Both the position numbers and the translations under genes were made by a program. Shown in pieces: positions 1 through 5,028 of a stretch of DNA of 9,290 bases; within the stretch, counting starts at the first letter, position 1, and each line of letters opens with the position of its first letter. The stretch spans positions 2,722 through 12,011 of the forward strand of contig PEWQ01000060.1 in NCBI GenBank assembly GCA_002780065.1. Direction: 5' to 3'. Origin of the DNA: Candidatus Hydrogenedentes bacterium CG07_land_8_20_14_0_80_42_17. GTDB lineage: Bacteria; UBA8481. Under the pieces are notes generated by a model. That model did not search any database. It had not been told where the DNA came from and worked only from the letters and a program-made list of their open reading frames with translations.

Positions 1-147
1 TATGTAGATGAACAGATAACAATTATAGATGGAAATATTGATTGCCCTGAAACTCAGCACAAAATAGTGGATATTATGGAAGGCGGTAAAGAAGCGTTTA
101 ACCGTCGAAAGGAGATTTATCAGATATGGAAATTACAGAGCTTTTAG
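1..147 (+). CDS. 3' end of an unidentified gene (partial, cut by left edge)
   Basis: Frame 1 is open from the first base to a TAG at 145-147 and encodes about 48 residues. They begin YVDEQITIIDG and end KEIYQIWKLQSF, with a charged, helix-like stretch (DIMEGGKEAFNRRKEIY) near the end. The reading frame overlaps the start of the next gene by 22 bp, and that gene's Shine-Dalgarno lies inside it, which is the usual look of two co-transcribed, translationally coupled genes. I do not recognise the family from so short a tail. The composition is compatible with real coding sequence, but only the C-terminus is visible, so no function is assigned. Confidence 0.55.
   Translation, partial: YVDEQITIIDGNIDCPETQHKIVDIMEGGKEAFNRRKEIYQIWKLQSF
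108..114 (+). promoter_or_regulatory. Shine-Dalgarno for the AlbA_2 ATP-binding gene
   Basis: AAAGGAG lies 11 nt upstream of the ATG at 126. It supports that start over downstream ATGs and sits inside the end of the preceding reading frame, so the gene is probably translated from a shared transcript. Confidence 0.7.
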
Positions 148-1277
148 AAATAATTTCTCGCGGAGAAGATAGCAAACATCAATTTAAGGGCGATGTTACT
201 AATGTCATTTCACTTGCTCAGGAAATGGTTGCGTTTAGTAATTCTGGTGGAGGAAAAATTTTTATTGGGGTAAGTGATACTGGCGAGATTACGGGCCTTT
301 CTTCTACTGATATGAACAGGTTGAATGGCCTTGTGTCCAATGCCGCATCGCAGCATGTTCGTCCTCCGATTAATCCACAGACAGAAAATATTGCTTTGCC
401 TAAAGGATTGGTTATGGTTATTACTGTTTTGGACGGAATAAGCAAACCCTATTCTGATAAGGATGGAGTTTTTTGGGTTAAAAGTGGAGCGGACAAACGT
501 AAGGCTACTTTTAGAGAGGAAATACAAAGGCTTTTTCAGCAGGCTGGTTTAATTCATGGAGATGAAATAGTAATAAATAATATGACCGTTGCAGATGTAG
601 ATATTCCCTATTTTATCGAGTTTTTTGAGAAAAATAATAAAATCAGATTAGATGATCAAAAGAATTCTATCCCAGTTATACTTGAAAATATGAACTTAAT
701 GAAGAATGGCAGTATGAATGTTAGCGGTGCTCTGCTTTTTGCTAAAAACCCGCAATTAAAATTGCCGGTTTTTATTGTTAAGGCTATATGCTTTCCCGGG
801 AACGAAATTGACGCTAAAACCTATATCGAAAGCGTCGATATAACGGGAAAAATGGAAGAGGTTTTTAGGGCAGGCAAATCATTTATGCTTCGAAATATAA
901 TGAAAGTACAGGGTGGACAAAATATTAATTCACTTGGCGTTCTGGAAATTCCTGAAATTGCGATTGAAGAATTGCTCGTCAATGCTTTAATTCACAGAGA
1001 TTATTTTATTTCTTCACACATAAGGATATTTATTTTTAAAAATCGTATTGAAATAATTAGCCCGGGACATTTACCTAATAACTTAACTGTGGAGAATATA
1101 AAGAATGGAAATTCAAATATTCGCAATCCGATATTATCATCATTCGCAACGAAAATTTTGCCATACAGAGGGATAGGGACAGGAGTGCAAAGGGCTTTAA
1201 CTGAATATCCCGACATCGATTTTGAAAATGATCTTGATGGAAATCAATTCAAAGTAATAATAGAACGCAGGGCATAA
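126..1277 (+). CDS. AlbA_2 (Schlafen-type) domain ATP-binding protein
   Basis: A 383-residue protein with the two-part architecture of the AlbA_2 / HATPase_c_4 family, often annotated as ATP-binding protein or putative transcriptional regulator. The N-terminal AlbA_2 domain (about residues 14-125) has the EDSKHQFK entry motif and the signature AFSNSGGGKIFIGVSD (36-51). The C-terminal part has the GHKL-like ATPase signature: P276...EELLVNALIHRDY (281-293), SPGHLP from 312, RNP at 333-335 and the glycine-rich GIGTGVQR (349-356). The protein ends soon after this, without the winged-helix tail seen in longer relatives, so it is a short form. Family members are predicted to bind nucleic acid and ATP; their biological role is mostly undefined and they are common in accessory regions. 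The start is supported by AAAGGAG at 108-114. It overlaps the upstream partial gene by 22 bp. The domain assignment is strong; a regulatory or defence role would be inference only. Confidence 0.9.
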   Translation: MEITELLEIISRGEDSKHQFKGDVTNVISLAQEMVAFSNSGGGKIFIGVSDTGEITGLSSTDMNRLNGLVSNAASQHVRPPINPQTENIALPKGLVMVITVLDGISKPYSDKDGVFWVKSGADKRKATFREEIQRLFQQAGLIHGDEIVINNMTVADVDIPYFIEFFEKNNKIRLDDQKNSIPVILENMNLMKNGSMNVSGALLFAKNPQLKLPVFIVKAICFPGNEIDAKTYIESVDITGKMEEVFRAGKSFMLRNIMKVQGGQNINSLGVLEIPEIAIEELLVNALIHRDYFISSHIRIFIFKNRIEIISPGHLPNNLTVENIKNGNSNIRNPILSSFATKILPYRGIGTGVQRALTEYPDIDFENDLDGNQFKVIIERRA

Positions 1278-1325
1278 AGAAAGAGTTTTCAAAAATTTCC
1301 TACCTCGACAAGCGCAGTCGTTCGG

Positions 1326-1360
1326 CTTCATCTGCCTTTGGCTTAATCTGAAGATTTTTT
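1326..1360 (+). terminator. Possible weak intrinsic terminator after the AlbA_2 gene
   Basis: CTTCA (1326-1330) can pair with TGAAG (1349-1353) around a small inner GCC-TTT-GGC hairpin (1334-1342). A run of T follows at 1355-1360. The stem is short and interrupted, so this is a weak candidate. Its position, between the AlbA_2 stop and miaB, is right for separating the two units. Confidence 0.35.
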
Positions 1361-1383
1361 ATTTAATTTCTTCTTCTTACGTT

Positions 1384-1397
1384 TATACTGTAATTGA
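1384..1397 (+). promoter_or_regulatory. Putative -10 box directly upstream of miaB (leaderless-type)
   Basis: TATACT at 1384-1389 differs from the TATAAT consensus at one position and ends 7 nt before the ATG at 1397. Transcription would therefore start at or next to the first base of the start codon. No Shine-Dalgarno is visible before this ATG; the preceding sequence is T-rich. The -35 region about 17 bp upstream (near 1361-1366) is a poor match, so promoter strength is uncertain. Confidence 0.45.
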
Positions 1398-2719
1398 TGT
1401 TTGAACCAGTTCACATAGTTACCTTCGGATGCCAGATGAATCAGCAGGAGTCTTCTGTGATGGCTGAGCTTCTCTCTTCTTCCGAATTTCGCATTTGCAA
1501 TTCCATTGAAGACGCAGAGATAGTTATTCTTGAAACATGCGCAATCCGAAAGAAGGCTGAGGACAAAGTCTATTCACTTCTTGGAAGATTAAAGCAATTG
1601 CGAAAAAAATCGGGACTTCCAAAGAAGATTGTTGTTTGCGGTTGCATGGTCACTGAAGATGGCGCTAAAAATCTTGTCGAAGAGCATGGCGTTTCGGTTG
1701 TGCTTGGACCGCGAAGAATTTCCCGCATCGCTGAAGCTCTTCATGAATCTGAAACTGAACCTGTAATCGATATAAGTTTCGTCTGGGCTCTGCCGCCTTA
1801 CGATATCTCTGCGCCGTATATCTCCGGTGTTTCAGCTTACGTTACGGTCATGCAAGGGTGCTCCAATTCGTGCTCATATTGCGTGGTCCCTTCTCGAAGA
1901 GGCGCGGCGCAATCAAAACCTCTTCGGCAGATAATTGATGAAATTAAATTGCTAGAAACAAAAGGATACAAAGAAGTCATTCTTCTCGGACAGAACATTT
2001 CTTATTTTGGAATCGATAAACCTGATACACCGAGATTAATCGACCTTCTTGAAATAATCGAATCTGAATCGAGAATAAGCCGAATCAGATTTGTTACATC
2101 TCATCCGGCATTTATCGATGACAAGTTCATTGAGCGATTGAGCAAACTGCGGCGTGTGATGCCGAATATTCATCTTCCAATTCAATCCGGCTCAAATCGA
2201 ATTCTCAAAGCGATGCGCCGAGGATATAGCTCAGAGCGTTTTCTTGAACTCGTCAGAGCATTTAGAAATGGAAACGAAAATTTTACCATAAACACTGATT
2301 TCATTGCCGGCTATGACGGTGAAACTCCGGCGGATCATTGCGAGACGCTGGAGTTAATCGAGAAAGCAGAGCTTGATGGCGCGTATGCTTTTCCATATTC
2401 CGAACGTAATGGCACTCGCGCCGCGCTTACTAATAATGAAAATTCAATTCCAATAATTGAGCGAAAAAAGAGATGCAAAGAGATACTCGATAAGGTGAAG
2501 AAAGTTGCTTTGGAACGCAGAAAACGCGATATTGGCAGAAGTGTCGAGGTGCTGATAGAAGCTCCTGGAGTCGGAAGAAGCGAGGGAAACATCAATGTCG
2601 AATTTGAGGGCGGAAGAAGCAATGAATTTGGAATTGTAAAGATAAAAGAAGTTTCATCATTTGCAATGTGCGGAGAACTTGAAGACAATTGTCTTCAAGA
2701 AGATGGTATAGAAAAATGA
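1397..2719 (+). CDS. miaB: tRNA-2-methylthio-N6-dimethylallyladenosine synthase MiaB
   Basis: A 440-residue radical-SAM methylthiotransferase, the usual length for MiaB. It converts i6A37 to ms2i6A37 in tRNAs that read UNN codons, using two [4Fe-4S] clusters. The N-terminal UPF0004 domain (about 4-115) carries the auxiliary-cluster cysteines C12 (TFGCQMN), C48 (ETCAIRKKAEDKVY) and C83 (CGCM). The radical-SAM cluster motif is C155-x3-C159-x2-C162 (QGCSNSCSYCVVP). Other family signatures are HLPIQSGS (259-266), TDFIAGYDGET (300-310) and a C-terminal TRAM domain (about 374-427). ETCAIRKKAE matches the MiaB subgroup better than MtaB or RimO. The ATG at 1397 gives the canonical short N-terminus; a TTG at 1394 would add one residue. 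It is the first gene of an operon, and its stop overlaps the next start by 4 bp (ATGA). It carries a perfect palindrome in its last codons. Confidence 0.96.
   Translation: MFEPVHIVTFGCQMNQQESSVMAELLSSSEFRICNSIEDAEIVILETCAIRKKAEDKVYSLLGRLKQLRKKSGLPKKIVVCGCMVTEDGAKNLVEEHGVSVVLGPRRISRIAEALHESETEPVIDISFVWALPPYDISAPYISGVSAYVTVMQGCSNSCSYCVVPSRRGAAQSKPLRQIIDEIKLLETKGYKEVILLGQNISYFGIDKPDTPRLIDLLEIIESESRISRIRFVTSHPAFIDDKFIERLSKLRRVMPNIHLPIQSGSNRILKAMRRGYSSERFLELVRAFRNGNENFTINTDFIAGYDGETPADHCETLELIEKAELDGAYAFPYSERNGTRAALTNNENSIPIIERKKRCKEILDKVKKVALERRKRDIGRSVEVLIEAPGVGRSEGNINVEFEGGRSNEFGIVKIKEVSSFAMCGELEDNCLQEDGIEK
2678..2699. repeat. Perfect 22 bp palindrome at the 3' end of miaB
   Basis: CTTGAAGACAA (2678-2688) is followed directly by its exact reverse complement TTGTCTTCAAG (2689-2699). 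In RNA it would fold as a 9 bp stem with an AATT loop, ending 16 nt before the transglycosylase ATG at 2716. It lies within miaB codons, in the segment encoding ELEDNCLQE, beyond the TRAM domain core. It could be an operator-like dyad or an mRNA hairpin modulating translation of the next gene. There is no T-run after it, so it is not an intrinsic terminator. Confidence 0.85.
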
Positions 2720-3288
2720 AAAAAATATTCTTATTAGTTATAATTCTGATTTTTGGAATAACACTCTACGTGGCAAAAGACAGATTAGTTAAATCAATTT
2801 ACAAAATTGCATACGAGCGATGTTACTACGCTCAGATTCGGCGCTCAGGGCTTGAAACCGGAGTAGACCCCTTATTGCTCACTGCGGTTGCGTATACAGA
2901 AAGCAAATTTCGGGCTTCTGCAGTATCACCTTCCGGCGCGATCGGAATCATGCAGTTGATGCCTCAAACCGCTTTTCATATTGCGGCGAAAAATGGAATT
3001 AATTTGAAGGATACTTCCGATTTATTTATTCCCGAAATGAATATTCAAATTTCTGCATATTATCTCAAATCTCTGATTACAGATTTTCATGATACTAAAT
3101 TAGCTATAGCCGCCTATAATGGAGGACCGTCTTCTATCCGAGAATGGTTAAAAGGGGAAAAAGGTTCGGACAGCGACATTGCTTTTTTTCATAAGGATGA
3201 GACTCGCAGGTATGTGGAAAATGTTTTGAAGGTAGAGGAAAGACTGCAAAGGGCGAAAAGAATATGGAGATGGATACGTGAGATATAG
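2716..3288 (+). CDS. Membrane-anchored SLT-type lytic transglycosylase
   Basis: A 190-residue protein of the soluble-lytic-transglycosylase fold, which cleaves the MurNAc-GlcNAc bond of peptidoglycan to give 1,6-anhydro-MurNAc ends. Residues 4-19 form a single hydrophobic segment after MKK, a signal anchor or uncleaved signal that places the domain in the periplasm. The catalytic domain (about 40-175) has AVAYTESKF with the likely catalytic E62, SPSGAIGIMQLMP (71-83), AAYNGG (132-137) and ETRRYV (162-167), the ordered SLT motifs. It resembles the isolated catalytic domain of Slt70 or MltE-sized enzymes and has no extra substrate-binding module. The ATG at 2716 overlaps the miaB TGA in an ATGA, suggesting translational coupling. 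Upstream in-frame TTG codons would place charged residues before the anchor and are less likely. It overlaps the next gene by 11 bp. Confidence 0.93.
   Translation: MKKIFLLVIILIFGITLYVAKDRLVKSIYKIAYERCYYAQIRRSGLETGVDPLLLTAVAYTESKFRASAVSPSGAIGIMQLMPQTAFHIAAKNGINLKDTSDLFIPEMNIQISAYYLKSLITDFHDTKLAIAAYNGGPSSIREWLKGEKGSDSDIAFFHKDETRRYVENVLKVEERLQRAKRIWRWIREI
3266..3270 (+). promoter_or_regulatory. Shine-Dalgarno supporting the GTG start of the SPOR gene
   Basis: GGAGA lies 7 nt upstream of GTG at 3278, inside the end of the transglycosylase gene. It decides the non-ATG start, which also yields a clean signal peptide. Confidence 0.65.
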
Positions 3289-4330
3289 TAAAGCAGTTGC
3301 GATTGCATTTTTAGTTCTGCAGATATTTTTTTGCGGCGGAGTTTATGCAGAGCCTCAAGAAGTGATTCAAGCGCGGCAGTTGGTTGAGAACGGAAAATTG
3401 GAAGATGCAGTTTCTTTGCTCAAAAGCTCCTCTGAAAGAATGAGAGGAGAATCTTTACTTCAACTGCGTTACGAATTGGGACTCACCGATACCGACCCTG
3501 TAAATGCAGTTTCAGAGCTTAAGAGCGTGGCCGCGCTTTCGCCTAAGATGCGGGCTGCAGCACTGCTGGCGGCAGGCGAATTGATGCTGATTGCTGATCA
3601 ACCTCAATCCGCTCTCGAGTTTTTCGCAGAGTCAGCAGGAATGAAAGAGAGTTCCATTTCCGAGCACGCATCTTATCTTCATGCTGTTGCGCTTTATCGC
3701 TCAGGGAAATACGAAGAGTCAAGACAGAAGTGGGCTGATCATTTAATAACTTATCTTGAAGGTAAATATCAGCCGGCGTCGCGGTTGGGAATTGCGGCGG
3801 CGAATATTAAGCTCGGCAGGTTCAGAGAAGCAATTGAGATTTACAAAGCGGTGCTAGCTCAACATCCGGGAATTGAGGAAGAAGCTTGGTTATTGCAAAA
3901 CCTTTCTGAACTGCTGAAGGGAAACTTATCTGAGGCGCGCAAATATTCGGAACGTTTACAAAAGGATTATTCAGACGCAGACATTGCATTCGTTCAAGCT
4001 CCTAGTGGAGCGGCACAGAGCTCAGAACGGCTTAAGCCGCAGACAAGAATTCCACCGGCTTCGCCGCGACCGGCGCCTCAGCCTGCAGCAGCTTCTGCAA
4101 GCTCTTCAAAATACACCATTCAAGTTGGAGCATTCGGAGTGCGTGAAAATGCAGTGAATCTTGCAGAACGATTAAAGAGGGAAGGCTACATTGCAAATAT
4201 TCAAGCGAGAAACAATTTGACTGTTGTAACAGTTGGAGCGTATTCGGATATTGCAAGCGCTGAAAGAGACATTTCTAAAATCGAAAAACTTATCGGCGAA
4301 AGGCCGAGAATAGTGAATAAGTCAAGGTGA
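3278..4330 (+). CDS. Exported TPR and SPOR domain protein
   Basis: A 350-residue envelope protein starting at GTG. Residues 1-24 are a signal peptide: RYSK, then a hydrophobic core AVAIAFLVLQIFFCGG, then VYA before E25, a likely signal peptidase I site. The cysteine at 19 lacks a good lipobox. Residues about 30-235 are helical repeats of the TPR type, for example AALLAAGELMLIADQPQSAL and LGIAAANIKLGRFREAIEIY. A Pro/Ala/Ser-rich linker follows (about 241-277). The C-terminal SPOR domain (about 278-350; YTIQVGAFGVRENAVNLAERL, VVTVGAYSD) is known in other proteins to bind peptidoglycan stripped of stem peptides, typically at division septa. It overlaps the upstream lytic transglycosylase by 11 bp, so the two probably act on the same glycan strands. 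TPRs suggest a scaffold or partner-binding role; no enzymatic motif is visible. Confidence 0.9.
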   Translation: MRYSKAVAIAFLVLQIFFCGGVYAEPQEVIQARQLVENGKLEDAVSLLKSSSERMRGESLLQLRYELGLTDTDPVNAVSELKSVAALSPKMRAAALLAAGELMLIADQPQSALEFFAESAGMKESSISEHASYLHAVALYRSGKYEESRQKWADHLITYLEGKYQPASRLGIAAANIKLGRFREAIEIYKAVLAQHPGIEEEAWLLQNLSELLKGNLSEARKYSERLQKDYSDADIAFVQAPSGAAQSSERLKPQTRIPPASPRPAPQPAAASASSSKYTIQVGAFGVRENAVNLAERLKREGYIANIQARNNLTVVTVGAYSDIASAERDISKIEKLIGERPRIVNKSR

Positions 4331-4420
4331 TGGTAAAAAGTAAAGTCATGATGCATGCCGCCCTCTTACCAAATGTAGAAAAATAGAAGAATGACATTTT
4401 CTCCAGATTCCGGATCTTAA

Positions 4421-4452
4421 ATAAAAAAGCGCGCTGAATAATCAGCGCGCTT
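4421..4452 (-). terminator. Intrinsic terminator of the cold-shock gene
   Basis: AAGCGCGCTGA (4427-4437) pairs perfectly with TCAGCGCGCTT (4442-4452): an 11 bp GC-rich stem with a 4 nt loop. On the minus strand it is followed by a T-run (complement of 4421-4428) and begins 13 nt after the cold-shock stop codon. On the plus strand no T-run follows, so it is directional, though the hairpin may also impede transcription arriving from the SPOR gene. Confidence 0.9.
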
Positions 4453-4465
4453 CGGATTCAAATTG

Positions 4466-4669
4466 TTACGGAACTTTCGTTACGTTAACTGCCTGAAGAC
4501 CTTTTTCGCCGTCAGCAACTTCGAACTCGACTGCATCACCTTGAGCTAAGGAACGATATCCGTCGCTTGTGATCTTCGAGTAATGAACAAATACGTCATC
4601 ACCATCATCTTGCTTGATGAATCCGTATCCCTTCTGGGCATTGAACCACTTGACTCGACCAGTTGGCAT
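4466..4669 (-). CDS. csp: Cold-shock domain protein (CspA family)
   Basis: A 67-residue single-domain OB-fold protein that binds single-stranded RNA and DNA and acts as an RNA chaperone in the cytoplasm. It starts [18 protein letters not shown], with RNP1 KGYGFI (13-18) and RNP2 VFVHY (26-30), and ends with the typical VEFEV...[10 protein letters not shown]. The RNP2 position usually occupied by Phe is Tyr30, a conservative change also seen in other members. The start at 4669 is fixed by AAGGAGG 10 nt upstream and by family length; an in-frame ATG at 4723 would add 18 atypical residues. It is a monocistronic unit with its own promoter (4818-4846), a long 5' UTR and a strong terminator. The subclass (CspA, B, C or D) cannot be decided from sequence alone, and cold induction is not proven. 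Confidence 0.96.
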   Translation of the reverse strand: MPTGRVKWFNAQKGYGFIKQDDGDDVFVHYSKITSDGYRSLAQGDAVEFEVADGEKGLQAVNVTKVP

Positions 4670-4811
4670 ACTTTTACAACCTCCTTCTGAATCACGCAGG
4701 GCATTACGCTTCTCCCCATACAACTAGCGTCGCCAGAAAGAATGAGCGGCAATATTCTTGTTCTAGTTCTTTCGGACAAAACAAGTATTGCAATCGCACT
4801 CCGCGTTTTCA
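4670..4811 (-). promoter_or_regulatory. Long 5' UTR of the cold-shock mRNA, possible RNA thermosensor
   Basis: From the predicted start near 4811 to the ATG at 4669 the leader is about 140 nt, similar in scale to the long 5' UTR of E. coli cspA, which refolds with temperature. It encodes no plausible peptide. Possible pairings include 4763-4768 with 4722-4727 (AACTAG with CTAGTT in the RNA). No known cold-box sequence was recognised. The length is an inference from the promoter; the switching role is by analogy. Confidence 0.5.
4680..4686 (-). promoter_or_regulatory. Consensus Shine-Dalgarno of the cold-shock gene
   Basis: The minus strand reads AAGGAGG here, 10 nt before the ATG at 4669. 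It is a seven-base match to the anti-Shine-Dalgarno complement and the strongest ribosome binding site in the window. Confidence 0.9.
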
Positions 4812-4817
4812 AGTGCC

Positions 4818-4846
4818 TTTATATAACGGATTTAAAAAGTTGTCAA
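4818..4846 (-). promoter_or_regulatory. Sigma70-type promoter of the cold-shock gene
   Basis: On the minus strand the -35 is TTGACA (4841-4846, exact consensus), the spacer is 17 bp (4824-4840) and the -10 is TATAAA (4818-4823). The predicted transcription start is near 4811. It is the best promoter match in the window and is consistent with high expression. Confidence 0.85.
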
Positions 4847-4903
4847 TAGATAAATGCAACTAAAGTTTAATAACCTTTCAGCCGAAAATGATAGTGAGTG
4901 AAA

Positions 4904-4919
4904 AATCTCAGAAGAGATT
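4904..4919. repeat. Small inverted repeat upstream of a TATAAT box
   Basis: AATCTC (4904-4909), loop AGAA, GAGATT (4914-4919) form a perfect 6 bp dyad. It ends 5 bp before TATAAT at 4925 and lies where a spacer and -35 element would be. It could be an operator or just a short RNA hairpin; nothing else supports either reading. Confidence 0.35.
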
Positions 4920-4924
4920 AGCTT

Positions 4925-4930
4925 TATAAT
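4925..4930 (+). promoter_or_regulatory. Consensus -10 box (TATAAT) with weak -35
   Basis: An exact TATAAT on the plus strand, placed ahead of the terminator at 4945-4986. No recognisable -35 is found 16-18 bp upstream (AAAATC region at 4902-4907). Transcription from it would begin near 4937-4938 and run straight into the terminator, giving a leader or small RNA of about 50 nt. Confidence 0.35.
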
Positions 4931-4937
4931 AACCTTA

Positions 4938-4997
4938 ATGCCGTTGAGCGGGTTTGAACTGCGGAGTTTGCCCGCTCATTTTTTTTATCGTTTTTGA
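4938..4997 (+). CDS. Possible 19-codon leader reading frame through the terminator
   Basis: ATG at 4938 opens a 19-codon frame (starts MPLSGFELRS, ends FFYRF) closing with TGA at 4995-4997. The ATG is 7 nt after TATAAT, the same -10-to-ATG geometry as miaB, so it could be a leaderless start. The frame spans the entire terminator hairpin and T-run. It has no Shine-Dalgarno and no recognised homology, and a frame this short is easily fortuitous. Confidence 0.15.
   Translation: MPLSGFELRSLPAHFFYRF
4945..4986 (+). terminator. Strong intrinsic terminator or attenuator upstream of the polysaccharide operon
   Basis: TGAGCGGG (4945-4952) pairs with CCCGCTCA (4971-4978). An inner stem AACT/AGTT (4957-4960 with 4965-4968) closes a GCGG loop, and eight T follow at 4979-4986. 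There is no gene on the plus strand between the SPOR gene, 600 bp away, and this structure. It is therefore either an attenuator of the downstream operon, the end of a small RNA, or a block against readthrough from the left. Confidence 0.85.
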
Positions 4998-5022
4998 CGA
5001 ATACTAATCTAAGGAATACGAT
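4994..5022 (+). promoter_or_regulatory. Sigma70-like promoter abutting the glycosyltransferase start
   Basis: TTGACG (4994-4999) and TACGAT (5017-5022) are separated by 17 bp. The -10 ends 6 nt before the ATG at 5029, so the predicted transcription start falls on or beside the start codon. It lies immediately after the terminator T-run, which would give the operon its own initiation point. AAGGA at 5011-5015 could be a Shine-Dalgarno with a long 13 nt spacing if transcription starts further upstream. Confidence 0.5.
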
Positions 5023-5028
5023 ATTTTA

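Noticed and set aside
1278-1420. Minus-strand frame reading a lysine-rich tail (KRKKKKLNKKSSD then stop) across the start of miaB
   Set aside because: It is antisense to miaB, has no start or motif support further in, and A/T-rich sequence easily gives lysine-rich shadows.
2689-2715. In-frame TTG start that would lengthen the transglycosylase by nine residues
   Set aside because: The ATG at 2716 gives a normal signal anchor and the standard ATGA overlap with miaB; no Shine-Dalgarno favours the TTG.
4331-4371. TGGTAA / TTACCA inverted repeat after the SPOR gene as a terminator
   Set aside because: Only 6 bp with a loop of nearly 30 nt and no T-run.
4670-4723. In-frame upstream ATG that would extend the cold-shock protein by 18 residues
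   Set aside because: The extension is atypical for the family and the consensus Shine-Dalgarno lies right before the ATG at 4669.
4888-4929. A 13-codon plus-strand frame upstream of the TATAAT box
   Set aside because: No Shine-Dalgarno, no promoter ahead of it, and its stop overlaps the -10 box; it is too short to support.
4945-4978. Resemblance of GGGTTTGAACTGC to a tRNA T-arm
   Set aside because: No acceptor, D or anticodon arms can be formed around it; it fits a terminator hairpin instead.
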